A stretch of 64,000 nt of DNA from Corallococcus sp. EGB (GTDB taxonomy: Bacteria > Myxococcota > Myxococcia > Myxococcales > Myxococcaceae). The stretch is from NCBI RefSeq assembly GCF_019968905.1, contig NZ_CP079946.1, positions 9,273,356 to 9,337,355 of the forward strand. The letters are read 5' to 3'. The notes below the pieces were generated by a model that was given only the letters and a program-made list of their open reading frames with translations, was not told where the DNA came from and ran no database searches. Shown one piece after another: positions 24,424-32,483 of the stretch (position 1 is the first letter of the stretch; each line of letters starts with the position of its first letter). The translations under genes and the position numbers were made by a program.

Positions 24424-25227
24424 TCAGGTGATGGCGACGACCACGCCGTTCGCGTCCACCGTGACGGTGAACTTCTTCAGGTCGCTGGTGGCGGGGCCCT
24501 GCGTGACGGTGCCCGTCTTGGTGAACGTGGACGCGTGGCAGGGGCAGAGCAGCTCGTTGAGGCCCGAATCGAAGCCCACCTCGCACCGCTGATGCGGGCA
24601 GACGGAGTCCACCGCTGAATAGGTCCCGTCCTCCAGCTTGAAGACGAAGATGCGCTTTCCGTAGCCCCTGGGCCGGCCGCTCACCATGCCGCCCGTGTTC
24701 TGGAGGTCCGGGAACTCCTCGAAGGTCAGCGCCAACTTGCCGCGCACCACCGCAGGGAAGTTGGGATCACCATCCAAGATGTTGATGCTCAGCACCTGTG
24801 TGCCCGCGTTGTACGTGCTCGCGTACTGAGTGAGCGGCACCGTGGCGGGCGAGTGCGTCACCGTGCCGTCGAGCGCGAACCTCGACAGGTGGCAGGGGCA
24901 CACGGCCTCCTTGCCGTCGAAGCCCATGGGGCAGCCCACGTGGGTGCACGTGGCGGACAGCACCGCGTAGGTGTCCGCCGTGGGGTGCATCACCAGCAGG
25001 TTCTCCTGCCCGGACTCCTTCGGGAAACGCAGCGTCACCGCGCCGCCCTCGCGGGACAGGTCCGGGTAGCGCTGCACCACCAGGGCGACGATGCCGTCCT
25101 CGCCGGGCATGGGGACGTCCAGCACCGGCGCGGGGTCGATGTTCGGCGCGCACGCGGGCGGCAGGCCCGCCACCACCACGCCCGTGCCCAACAGCTTCTT
25201 GAAGAAGTCGCGACGCGACGAGCTCAC
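24424..25227 (-). CDS. Tandem-Rieske [2Fe-2S] protein with Tat signal
   Basis: This 267-residue protein starts with a twin-arginine signal (SSSRRDFFKK plus a hydrophobic stretch) and then contains two complete Rieske cluster motifs. The first is C94-T-H96 with C110-P-C-H113, and the second is C210-P-H212 with C228-P-C-H231. Each has the extra cysteines that form the Rieske disulphide. Two Rieske sites in one exported polypeptide are unusual, since respiratory Rieske proteins carry one. A possible lipid-attachment cysteine occurs near residue 26 but the lipobox is poor. It is the last gene of an operon with YceI (ATGA overlap) and a b561-like protein. A periplasmic electron-transfer role is inferred. 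Confidence 0.92.
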   Translation of the reverse strand: MSSSRRDFFKKLLGTGVVVAGLPPACAPNIDPAPVLDVPMPGEDGIVALVVQRYPDLSREGGAVTLRFPKESGQENLLVMHPTADTYAVLSATCTHVGCPMGFDGKEAVCPCHLSRFALDGTVTHSPATVPLTQYASTYNAGTQVLSINILDGDPNFPAVVRGKLALTFEEFPDLQNTGGMVSGRPRGYGKRIFVFKLEDGTYSAVDSVCPHQRCEVGFDSGLNELLCPCHASTFTKTGTVTQGPATSDLKKFTVTVDANGVVVAIT

Positions 25228-25796
25228 GTGCCCTCCGTGAAGACGAGGTGCGGCTCCAGCACCAGCTCGTCATCGACCTTCACCAGCAGCAGCGTGGGCC
25301 GTTCGATGTTGTAACCCTCCAGGCTGATCTTGAAGGTGCCGTCCGCCGTCACCTGCGAGGCGGAGTCGAACTTCACCGTCATGGGGATTTCGACGTCCTT
25401 CGTCACGCCGTGGAAGGTCAGCTTGCCCTTGAGGGTGACCGGCACGGTGCCCGGGAAGGTGGCGGGCGGCTTCACGCCGGAGCCCACGGCCTTCACCTCC
25501 ACCAGCGGGAACTTGGAGGCCTCCGTCACCTCCAGCATGTGCGTGTCGCGGTTGGAGTTCTGCGAGTCGAAGTCCTTCACCTGCGCGCGCACGGCCACCT
25601 GCAGGGTGCCGTCCGGCTTGAGCACGGCCTTGCCCTCGCTGGGGGGCGCCTTGCCGGACACGGTGTGCATCTTGTGGATGAGCTTGTAGGTGAGGTTGCT
25701 GGAATCCTTCTTCACCGAGAACATCTTCGCGTTCTGCGCTGCGGCGGGAAGCGCGAGCAGCAGGGCAGCGGACAGAACGAGTCGTCGAGCAATCAC
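25224..25796 (-). CDS. YceI-family periplasmic protein
   Basis: This 190-residue protein has a signal peptide (MIARRLVLSAALLLALPAAA) and a YceI lipocalin-like barrel with FSVKKDSSNLTYKLIHKM, FDSQNSNRDTHMLEV (the conserved N-x-x-RDxHM motif) and TFHGVTKDVEIPM. YceI proteins bind polyisoprenoids or amphiphiles in the periplasm. In other genomes they are often beside cytochrome b561 genes, as here. The stop overlaps the Rieske start by 4 bases. Confidence 0.93.
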   Translation of the reverse strand: MIARRLVLSAALLLALPAAAQNAKMFSVKKDSSNLTYKLIHKMHTVSGKAPPSEGKAVLKPDGTLQVAVRAQVKDFDSQNSNRDTHMLEVTEASKFPLVEVKAVGSGVKPPATFPGTVPVTLKGKLTFHGVTKDVEIPMTVKFDSASQVTADGTFKISLEGYNIERPTLLLVKVDDELVLEPHLVFTEGT

Positions 25797-25874
25797 GGCG
25801 TCCTCCAGAGGGGGCTACGTCTTGTCTCCGCACAACGGCCGGCGCGCGGAGACATTCACGACAAGGGGATGGGG

Positions 25875-26669
25875 TCAGAAAGTGAGCGTGACGATGCCCG
25901 CGGCGACGCAGCCCAGCGTGGCATAGCCCACCACCTGGTGCGCGGTGGCGTACTTCGGCTCCGTGATCTCACCGTAGCTGTGGGTGGCCAGGATGCCGAG
26001 CACGGCCTGGGCAATCATCCCGGCGGTGGCCAGGCTCATGAAGATCTTGTGGAACGTCACCGTATCCCACTGGAACGGGCGCTCCACCGGGTCCGGCGCC
26101 AGCACGCCCAGCGTGCCCACCGTGGCGAACAGCACCGACGTGCCGATGACGACGCCCCGGTGCCAGGCGAGCAGCGAGCGGTCGTCCCCGCCACCCCGGA
26201 ACGAGCGGTTGAACTGAAGCTGTCCCAGCACCGTGGCCGCGGTGAGGCCGCCCGCCATGGCCAGGCCCAGGCCCTGGTGCAGCTTGAGCATCGTGCGGCG
26301 CGTCTCCAGCTCCTTCTGGAGGTTCGGATCCAACAGGCCCTTGGACGCCTCCGCCTCCGGCGTGAGCAGGTCGAAGTCCAGCCCGGGCTCGGACGACGGC
26401 GTCGTGCCGCTGGAGTCCTGCGTCTTGGAGGCCGCCGTCGAACCGGACTCCGGCGTGGCGGACACCGGCGGCGCGACGTCCGGCGTCACCGGTGCCGCGG
26501 GCGCGGCATCCTGCGGGGGCGGCGGCACCGGCGTGCTGGGCCTGCGCTTCGCGGGCTTGCGCTTCGCCGCGGCGACCATCACGGGAGCATCCGGCGCGAG
26601 GGCCGCGCCAGCGGGGGAGGCCGCCAGGAGCATGACGGCCAGGAGGGGTGAAATGACGCGGGTCATCAT
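25875..26669 (-). CDS. Cytochrome b561-like membrane protein
   Basis: This 264-residue protein has a signal peptide, a long Pro/Ala/Ser-rich linker (about 40-100) and four predicted membrane helices from about 125 on. Histidines lie in or next to each helix (His131, His170, His207, His244), in the phrases KLHQGLGL, LAWHRGVV, TFHKIFMS and TAHQVVGY. This pattern fits a b561-type diheme core, although the sequence is divergent. It heads an operon with YceI (78-base gap) and the tandem-Rieske protein. Either of two adjacent ATGs (26669, 26666) could be the start. Quinol-linked electron transfer to the Rieske protein is an inference. Confidence 0.8.
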   Translation of the reverse strand: MMTRVISPLLAVMLLAASPAGAALAPDAPVMVAAAKRKPAKRRPSTPVPPPPQDAAPAAPVTPDVAPPVSATPESGSTAASKTQDSSGTTPSSEPGLDFDLLTPEAEASKGLLDPNLQKELETRRTMLKLHQGLGLAMAGGLTAATVLGQLQFNRSFRGGGDDRSLLAWHRGVVIGTSVLFATVGTLGVLAPDPVERPFQWDTVTFHKIFMSLATAGMIAQAVLGILATHSYGEITEPKYATAHQVVGYATLGCVAAGIVTLTF

Positions 26670-26848
26670 GGGGTTCCCGAGGAGACAACGCGGCCCGTTA
26701 CAAAAGAGGGGGGCCATGCCTTCCCAGGCTACCCCGGCTCGCGGTGCCGGTGCACGACGGTGCGTACCGTCCAGGTGAACCTTGTTCTTCCTGTCGGCCG
26801 CAGCCATGAGCACCCCAGTGCCGACGGATGTTGCGTGCTCCAGGTGTG

Positions 26849-27268
26849 TCAGGCAGGTGTCGTCGTCGGCACCTCCGACCGCGGCCCGGTGCCGTGCGAG
26901 AGCTCCTGCCCCAGGGCGCGCGGGTCGAAGTAGGCGAAGAAGCGGCGGACCCGGTCGCCGTCCCACTCGATGATGGAGACGCCCTCGTAGGCGATGGCGG
27001 CCCCGTTGCGCGCGGTGCCTTGCGTCTCCCACTCCAGGGCGACGCGGTCGCCGGATTCGATCATGTTGCGGAAGACGGACTTCACCTGGCCCAGGGTGCC
27101 CTTGTACTCGGTCCAGAAGCGGCGGGCGCCGTCGAGGCCGGAGTAGATGTTGGGAGAGGCGACGTTGCTCACCTGTGCATCGTCGGCGAAGAGGGCGACC
27201 ATCGGCTCGATGTCGCCGTCCTGCTCCAGTTTCAGCAGTGCATCCACGAACCGCTGCGCTCGTTCCAT
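26849..27268 (-). CDS. NTF2/SnoaL-like protein
   Basis: This 139-residue protein has a SnoaL-like cone fold. Recognisable phrases are VDALLKLEQDGDIEPMVALF, IYSGLDGARRFWTEYKGTL, VALEWETQGTARNGAAIAYE and SIIEWDGDRVRRFFAYFDPR. The family contains isomerases, hydrolases and ligand-binding proteins, so the substrate cannot be told. The ATG at 27268 has GGACTCCC upstream. It is a single gene, upstream of the redox operon by 179 bases and probably separate from it. Confidence 0.88.
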   Translation of the reverse strand: MERAQRFVDALLKLEQDGDIEPMVALFADDAQVSNVASPNIYSGLDGARRFWTEYKGTLGQVKSVFRNMIESGDRVALEWETQGTARNGAAIAYEGVSIIEWDGDRVRRFFAYFDPRALGQELSHGTGPRSEVPTTTPA

Positions 27269-27379
27269 CGGGAGTCCTCGCTCGTCGCGAAAGGGGGATG
27301 TGCCCGGGAAGGGTGCGCACGAGAGGGGCACGTGGCCTTGCGGCGGAGGCCGCTCCCTTGTCCCGCGGCCGGGAGGCCC

Positions 27380-27440
27380 CCCTCTTGCTCCCGGGCGGCC
27401 CGCTGCTGAAAGAGGGACGCCGTCATGTCCCAGGAAGTCC
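27380..27440 (+). repeat. Diverged direct repeat, copy 1
   Basis: This copy holds CCCTCTTGCTCCCGGG, then 29 bases, then an ATG followed by TCCCAGGAAG. The same order occurs at 27807-27880 before the next gene. AGG-N9-TTGC in this copy resembles a sigma-54 -24/-12 element, but copy 2 does not keep the spacing, so that reading is weak. Confidence 0.45.
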
Positions 27441-27747
27441 ACCGCGCCCAGCCGTCGTCCGCCCCGAGGAAACAGACCTGGCAGGAGGCCGAGGCATCCC
27501 TGCTGGCCCTGGCCCCTCCCATGGCGGAGCGGGCCGAAGGTGCATTGGAGGTAGCGGCCAACGCCTCGGCCCCCGCGTCCGGGCCGCACACGCCCAGGTC
27601 CGCCGGGCAATGCCGCTCGCGGAGGACACGCGGGGCCGGGAGCTGTTCGAGCGCCTGGGATTCACGACGGTGGGAACCCACGCGAAGCACGCGAGGGAGG
27701 GCGGCGTGTGGCACGACATCGTGGTCGTGGAGAAGGTGCTGCGCTGA
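27425..27747 (+). pseudogene. Remnant: duplicated N terminus plus acetyltransferase C terminus
   Basis: Two pieces are readable in different frames. From ATG 27425 the translation begins MSQEVHRAQPSSAPRK, related to MPQEALRSAPPSSSTDD of the intact gene at 27860. It then loses meaning after about 65 residues. In another frame, 27610-27747 encodes EDTRGRELFERLGFTTVGTH and ends VWHDIVVVEKVLR, which is the C-terminal strand-helix-strand of a GNAT acetyltransferase. No acetyl-CoA loop is present. I read this as the ruins of one or two genes rather than an expressed protein. Confidence 0.5.
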
Positions 27748-27806
27748 CGCGTCCGGAGGCGGCGCTACGGACACTGTCTTCTCAACGCCCCCGAGGACGG
27801 CAGGTG

Positions 27807-27880
27807 CCCTCTTGCTCGCGGGCCGTCCGCCGGAGGATGACTGTCCTCCAGGAGCACCCATGCCCCAGGAAGCCCTCCGT
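27807..27880 (+). repeat. Diverged direct repeat, copy 2
   Basis: This copy holds CCCTCTTGCTCGCGGG, then 37 bases, then an ATG followed by CCCCAGGAAG. It includes the promoter region, ribosome binding site (CCAGGAGCACCC) and first codons of the membrane-protein gene at 27860. It is the partner of copy 1 at 27380-27440. Confidence 0.45.
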
Positions 27881-28657
27881 TCCGCGCCGCCGTCCTCCTC
27901 CACCGACGACGGGGCACTCGCCGACGTCCCCGAGTCCATCGCGGCGGAGTCCTCCTCGCCGCTCGCGCTCTTGATGGAGGAGGTGCGTTCGCCGGGGATG
28001 GTGCGTGCGGACATCGACGCGCTCATCGTGGGCCTGGGCCGTCCGCCCGCGCCGGACGAACCGCCGCGCGAGCGGGCGGACCTGCTGCTGGGGCTCCTGG
28101 ACCGGAGCAACCCGCTCGGGGACTACACGGGTTCGGGCGGGATGAAGGTGCGGCATGCGGCGAAGGAGGCCCTGCTCGCCATGGGCTATCCGTACGCGAT
28201 GGAGCTGCCTCCCGACCTGCTGGAGACGCAGGAAGAGGGCGCGAGGAAACCGGGGCTGAGCGGGGGCGACATCACGCTCGCGCTGGTGAGTGCGCTGTAC
28301 CAGTCGGGGGTGCTGGTGGCGACGTGGTACCTCCTCGGATACCACCAAGCGACGACCGGGGTGATGCTCAGCGTTGGCGCGGGCATCTGGCTCGCCACCC
28401 TGTGCGCCCTGATGAGCCACCACTCCCGTGCGCGGAACATGCAGATCGTCGCTTCGACACTGCTGTGGGTGGCGACGGTGGGGTGGTTCCTGGTGGCCCT
28501 CCCCGCCGCCGTGTTCACGAGTGGCCTGGCCCTGGTCGTCGCCCCGTGGCACCTGGCGCTGTGGACCGCCATCTCCCTGCGCCCGGAAGCCGAAGAGGAG
28601 GAACCGCCAGCGCCGAAAACGCGCCGGCCCCGGTCATCAGGACCGCAAGCGCGGTGA
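27860..28657 (+). CDS. Membrane protein with soluble N-terminal domain
   Basis: This protein is 265 residues long. The N-terminal 130 residues are soluble and mostly helical, with a phrase ADLLLGLLDRSNPLGDY followed by VRHAAKEALLAMGYPYAMEL. Four membrane helices follow (starting near ITLALVSALYQSG, GVMLSVGAGIWLA, NMQIVASTLLWVA and AVFTSGLALVVAP). The C terminus is acidic and then basic. The ATG at 27860 has CAGGAG 5-6 bases upstream. I do not recognise a family. It converges on the gene ending at 28658, with no gap between the stop codons. Confidence 0.82.
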   Translation: MPQEALRSAPPSSSTDDGALADVPESIAAESSSPLALLMEEVRSPGMVRADIDALIVGLGRPPAPDEPPRERADLLLGLLDRSNPLGDYTGSGGMKVRHAAKEALLAMGYPYAMELPPDLLETQEEGARKPGLSGGDITLALVSALYQSGVLVATWYLLGYHQATTGVMLSVGAGIWLATLCALMSHHSRARNMQIVASTLLWVATVGWFLVALPAAVFTSGLALVVAPWHLALWTAISLRPEAEEEEPPAPKTRRPRSSGPQAR

Positions 28658-30133
28658 TCAGCGCCGCGCGTCCCGGGCCCACTCCTCGCGCGTCCACCCC
28701 TGGCGTTCATAGAGGGCCCGGCGCTCGGCGGGCAGGGCGTCCCAGGAGACGCCGGGGTCCAGGTCCTTGGGGCGGCTGAAGAGGCCGGGGACGTCGCTTC
28801 GGACGGCCTGGGCGGCGCGCTCGGGGGTGAGGCCGCGCAGGCCGTAGCCCAGCTTGAGGGCGGCGTGGCCCTGGCTGGCCTTGTCGGAGACTTCGAAGGC
28901 GACGCCGCCGCCGAACTCCGCGGTGCGCGGGTTGACGTTCGCATGGGCCCGGGCGTGCGGGCCCGCGCCGAGGGACAGCTCCACCTTGCCCTGGGAGTCG
29001 CGGCTGACGCTGGCGATGCCCAGCTCCACCTGGAGCTGCGCCTCCGACTTGCCGTGCGCGTCCATCATCACCTCCAGGCCCAGGGGACCCGCCTTGGTGG
29101 CGATGCCCGCCTGCGTCTCCCGGTCGGTGGTGCCGCGCGCGGAGACATGGGCCTCCCGCTTGAAGTGGAGCATCTCGAGGGACGCGCTCACTTCGGCGGA
29201 GACGAAGGCACCGGCGGGGCGTTCGCCGGAGAGGACCCGGGCGCGGGCGGTGACGGTTTCATAGGCCTGGACGAGCGAGTGTCGAGGGCGTCCCAGTCCG
29301 GCCTTCCATTCGGCCTCGTAGCGTTCGCGCCGCGGGTCGGACCAGGAGAGGCCGAGTGACGTTTCGCGCAGGTCCAGCGCCTGCGGAGGTCCCAGCGTGC
29401 GGAGGGCCTGGAGGCTGCCGGCCTGGGCCACGGCGTCGCCGTAGCGTCCCAGGTACGCGTCGTAGGCGACGACGGTGGCGCGGCCCACGTCGGTGGCATG
29501 GGCATTCACCGCATCGCGCAGGGCGCCGGGCAGCTTCGGATCATTGACGAAGGTCTCCGGACGACCCGGCATGCCGAGCGGCCCCTCCGCACTGCCCGGG
29601 CGACGGGAGAGGACGCCATTCGACGCGGCCTGTTCGAGGAAGGCCTGGCGCGAAGGAGCGTCCATCCGGGACACGTAGGTGGCGAGCAGTCCGTCGCGGT
29701 CCATGCGCTCCAGCGTGGCGCGGTACGCGTCGCGAGGCACGGAGCCGAGCGCATCGTGCGCGGCCTTCACATCGCCGCCGGTGAGGAAGGGATTGGACAG
29801 GCTGCGAGTCAGATGTGAACGGACCGAGGCATAGACATCCTCGGGGACGGGGGCGGAGGGAGAGCGCAGCCGGCCGCCCATCGCCGCGAGCTCGCGAGCG
29901 GACACGGCGGGGCCGTCCGCGTGCGTGGGGGTCCGGGGCGCGGAGGGAGCAACGGGGGGACCGTCATAGGGCCGCAGCTCATTGCGAGCGGGCGCGGAGG
30001 CACTGCTCTCACTGACGGAGGTCCTGCGGGCCGCGGCCGTGCCCACGCGAAGCTCGGGCGCGGGTGCATCGGGTTCAGGAGGCGTGGGTTCGGGGGACAG
30101 GGGGCTGCCACCGGGCGCATCGATTCGGGACAT
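28658..30133 (-). CDS. Large hypothetical protein
   Basis: This protein is 491 residues long. Residues 1-100 are Pro/Ala/Ser-rich and look disordered. The remainder is a mixed helical and strand region with repeated beta-like phrases such as AHVSARGTTDRETQAGIATK and VELSLGAGPHARAHANVNPR, ending in a Trp/Arg-rich helix (ERRALYERQGWTREEW). There is no signal peptide or membrane helix. I do not recognise a family. The beta-rich C-terminal half could be a toxin or structural module, but nothing specific supports that. Confidence 0.78.
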   Translation of the reverse strand: MSRIDAPGGSPLSPEPTPPEPDAPAPELRVGTAAARRTSVSESSASAPARNELRPYDGPPVAPSAPRTPTHADGPAVSARELAAMGGRLRSPSAPVPEDVYASVRSHLTRSLSNPFLTGGDVKAAHDALGSVPRDAYRATLERMDRDGLLATYVSRMDAPSRQAFLEQAASNGVLSRRPGSAEGPLGMPGRPETFVNDPKLPGALRDAVNAHATDVGRATVVAYDAYLGRYGDAVAQAGSLQALRTLGPPQALDLRETSLGLSWSDPRRERYEAEWKAGLGRPRHSLVQAYETVTARARVLSGERPAGAFVSAEVSASLEMLHFKREAHVSARGTTDRETQAGIATKAGPLGLEVMMDAHGKSEAQLQVELGIASVSRDSQGKVELSLGAGPHARAHANVNPRTAEFGGGVAFEVSDKASQGHAALKLGYGLRGLTPERAAQAVRSDVPGLFSRPKDLDPGVSWDALPAERRALYERQGWTREEWARDARR

Positions 30134-30268
30134 CAGGCTCGCTCCGAGGAAGGAGGAGCCCCTGCCCCGTGCAGCCGGTGCGCCACGGGAAGGTGCCCGG
30201 AATCACAGGCGCCCTTTCGCATCCATGTGGCCAGGCGCGGGACCCCGGGTCCCACGTCCCAGACGGGC

Positions 30269-31381
30269 TCAGCCCAGCACGTCCTGCGCGCGGCGGTAGT
30301 ACATCTCGCGGCTCGCGAGGCCGTTGTAGCCGCCGTTGATGCGGCGGGTGACCTCGCGGAAGTTGCCCGCGTCCGCGTAGCTGTTCAGGTTGCGCGAGCT
30401 CCAGTACCAACCCGCGATGCGGAACGCGACGTCCGGATCCTTCGCGCGCTCCGGGTGCCCTTCCAGGTCGATGCCCAGCGCCCTGCCCGCCGCCCGGTAG
30501 TTCGCGCGGCCCGTGAGCTGGATGGGGCCCCGGCCCTTGTAGCGCTTGCCGTCGCCCGGCTGCGTGTTGCCCAGGTCCGCGCGGCCCTCGTACGCGGCAC
30601 CCGAGGCGATCTCCTCCATGTAGCGCAGCTCGCCGCTCTCATGCGCCAGCTGCGCCAGGAACATCTCCTGCCGCCGCGGCGTGTTGATGTGCGCCTCCGC
30701 CATCGCCTTGTTCAGGTGCGGCAGATACTGCTCCGCCTTCGCCTGCGACAGGTTCGGCATGATCCGCCGCAGCTGCGCCACCGACACCCCGCCCTTCCCT
30801 CCCGACGTGCCCGGCGTCCCGCCCACGCCCCCCGTCGACGGAGGCGGCTTCGACGTCCCGCCCGTTCCACCCGCGCGGCCCGGAATCGTGAGCTTCTGCC
30901 CGACGTAGATCTTGTTCGGGTTCGCGATGTGGTTCGCCTGCGCCAGCGCCCCCACCGTCGTGCCGTACCGGCCCGCGATGCCGCTCAACGTGTCGCCACT
31001 GCGCACCGTGTACGAAGCGCCTCCAGACGACGGCGGCTTCGACGTCACCGGCGCCGCGCCTCCGCCCGCGCCCGGAATCGTGAGCTTCTGGCCCACGTAG
31101 ATCTTGTTCGGGTTCGCGATGTGGTTCGCCTTCGCCAGCGCCCCCACCGTCGTGCCATGCCGCCCCGCGATGCCGCTCAGCGTGTCCCCGCTGCGCACCG
31201 TGTAGCTGCCCGCCTTCGACGGCGCCGCCTGGAACCCATCCGGGACCGTCAGCCGCTGGCCCACGCGGATGAGGTTCGCGTTCGCGATGTGGTTTGTCTT
31301 CTGAAGCGAAGCCACCGACGTGTTGAAGCGCTGCGCCAGCCCGCTCAACGTGTCGCCGCTGCGAACGGAATAGGTCGTCAC
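30269..31381 (-). CDS. Triple-LysM glycoside hydrolase family 19 protein
   Basis: This 370-residue protein has three LysM repeats at about 4-46, 60-102 and 126-168. Repeats 2 and 3 are almost identical: YTVRSGDTLSGIAGR, then GTTVGALA, then NPNKIYVGQKLTIP. A Gly/Thr/Pro linker follows, then a GH19 chitinase/endolysin domain from about 205. The GH19 part has AQLAHESGELRYMEE with a catalytic glutamate and GRGPIQLTGRANY. LysM binds N-acetylglucosamine glycans, so peptidoglycan or chitin is the likely substrate. There is no signal peptide, so export must be non-classical or by a dedicated secretion machine. The gene has an AT-rich upstream region. Confidence 0.93.
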   Translation of the reverse strand: MTTYSVRSGDTLSGLAQRFNTSVASLQKTNHIANANLIRVGQRLTVPDGFQAAPSKAGSYTVRSGDTLSGIAGRHGTTVGALAKANHIANPNKIYVGQKLTIPGAGGGAAPVTSKPPSSGGASYTVRSGDTLSGIAGRYGTTVGALAQANHIANPNKIYVGQKLTIPGRAGGTGGTSKPPPSTGGVGGTPGTSGGKGGVSVAQLRRIMPNLSQAKAEQYLPHLNKAMAEAHINTPRRQEMFLAQLAHESGELRYMEEIASGAAYEGRADLGNTQPGDGKRYKGRGPIQLTGRANYRAAGRALGIDLEGHPERAKDPDVAFRIAGWYWSSRNLNSYADAGNFREVTRRINGGYNGLASREMYYRRAQDVLG

Positions 31382-31431
31382 GGTTAAAACTCCGGGAAAA
31401 GAGGTAAATCAGTGCCCGGATTTTCGCGACG

Positions 31432-31452
31432 CCTGGGAATTAGTTTCCCAGG
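31432..31452. promoter_or_regulatory. Inverted repeat in an AT-rich island
   Basis: CCTGGGAA-TTAGT-TTCCCAGG is a perfect 8-base inverted repeat within the 103-base gap between the cytochrome c gene (ends 31485) and the LysM-GH19 gene (starts 31381). The gap is markedly richer in A+T than its surroundings, which fits a promoter region. The hairpin could be the terminator of the oxidase operon or an operator for the hydrolase. Confidence 0.45.
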
Positions 31453-31484
31453 AAATCTAGTTTTTACCTGATTGAAGCAATCCG

Positions 31485-32483
31485 TTAATTCCGCACCTTC
31501 GAGTCACGCAATCGTTGCTGAAGGTCGCGTGCCGCGGTGGTGTCATTCATTACGATAAGGGTTTGCACGTAGTACGCGAGCGCCCAGAGATTCTCCTCCG
31601 GGATGGCGCCCTTCCATGACGGCATGGCGGCGCCGCCGACGCCCGCGGCCATGACGCGGTAGAGGTCCTCGCGTTGGGCCTGCGCGGTGTATGGCTGTCC
31701 TTCCACGCGAGTGCCTTGCGGCCACACGGTGCGCAGCCGGTGGAAGAGGAAGTCCGGCGGCAGCACCTTGGCGAACTGCGTGGCTTCGCCCTTCGCGTCC
31801 ACGGTGAGCGAGTAGTCCGAATCCCGAGGCAGCGCCGTGTACGGATCCGCGTTCGCCAGGTTCACCTTGCGGCCGGTGACGCTTTCGGTGAGCGCGGCGA
31901 GCTCCTCGCGAGGCAGGTACGCGACGTGGCAGCTGGCGCAGCCCGCGTTGCCCTTGCCGGCCACGTGGTAGACGGTGCGGCCGCGCTCCACGGCCTCGGC
32001 TTCACGGCCCTTCCACGGGTCGTCGGACACGGCGATGGCCGCGCCGGGGGACTCCTGCTTCCAGCGCGGGCTGAAGGTCTTGAGGTACTGCACCACGGCG
32101 TCCACGTCCGCCGGAGGCACGTCCCACGCGAACATGGGCGTGCCGTGCAGCCCTCGGCGCAGGGTGCGCTTGAGCGCGTCGTCGGTGGGCAGCTCGCCCG
32201 CGGCCACGCCGCCGAACTTGAACAGGCCCTGGCGGAAGTTGCGCGGCGGAGGCCGCATACCGGAGCCCGCCGGGCCCTGTCCGTCGCCCTTCTCGCCGTG
32301 ACAGGACGCGCAGTAGTGCGTGTAGACGTCGTAGCCGCGCGACAACGTCGCCGCGGGGATGACGGTGCCGTCCGCGAGCTTCATGGGCTCGAAGGTGGGC
32401 GTCTCCTTGCGGCACGCGGGAGCGAGCGCCCCCAACGCGAGCACGGCGAACAGGCGAAGCGAGAAGCAGGAAGTGGGCTTCAT
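31485..32483 (-). CDS. Diheme cytochrome c lipoprotein
   Basis: This 332-residue protein has a lipoprotein-type signal (LFAVLALGALAPAC) and two class I cytochrome c domains, each with a CASCH heme site (YCASCHGEKGDG near residue 58 and GCASCHVAYL near residue 181). Met ligand candidates lie in GTPMFAW and AAMPSWKG. It is the last gene of the oxidase cluster and overlaps the subunit III-like gene by 4 bases (ATGA). It probably donates electrons to the CuA site of subunit II. It is anchored in the periplasm. Confidence 0.92.
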   Translation of the reverse strand: MKPTSCFSLRLFAVLALGALAPACRKETPTFEPMKLADGTVIPAATLSRGYDVYTHYCASCHGEKGDGQGPAGSGMRPPPRNFRQGLFKFGGVAAGELPTDDALKRTLRRGLHGTPMFAWDVPPADVDAVVQYLKTFSPRWKQESPGAAIAVSDDPWKGREAEAVERGRTVYHVAGKGNAGCASCHVAYLPREELAALTESVTGRKVNLANADPYTALPRDSDYSLTVDAKGEATQFAKVLPPDFLFHRLRTVWPQGTRVEGQPYTAQAQREDLYRVMAAGVGGAAMPSWKGAIPEENLWALAYYVQTLIVMNDTTAARDLQQRLRDSKVRN

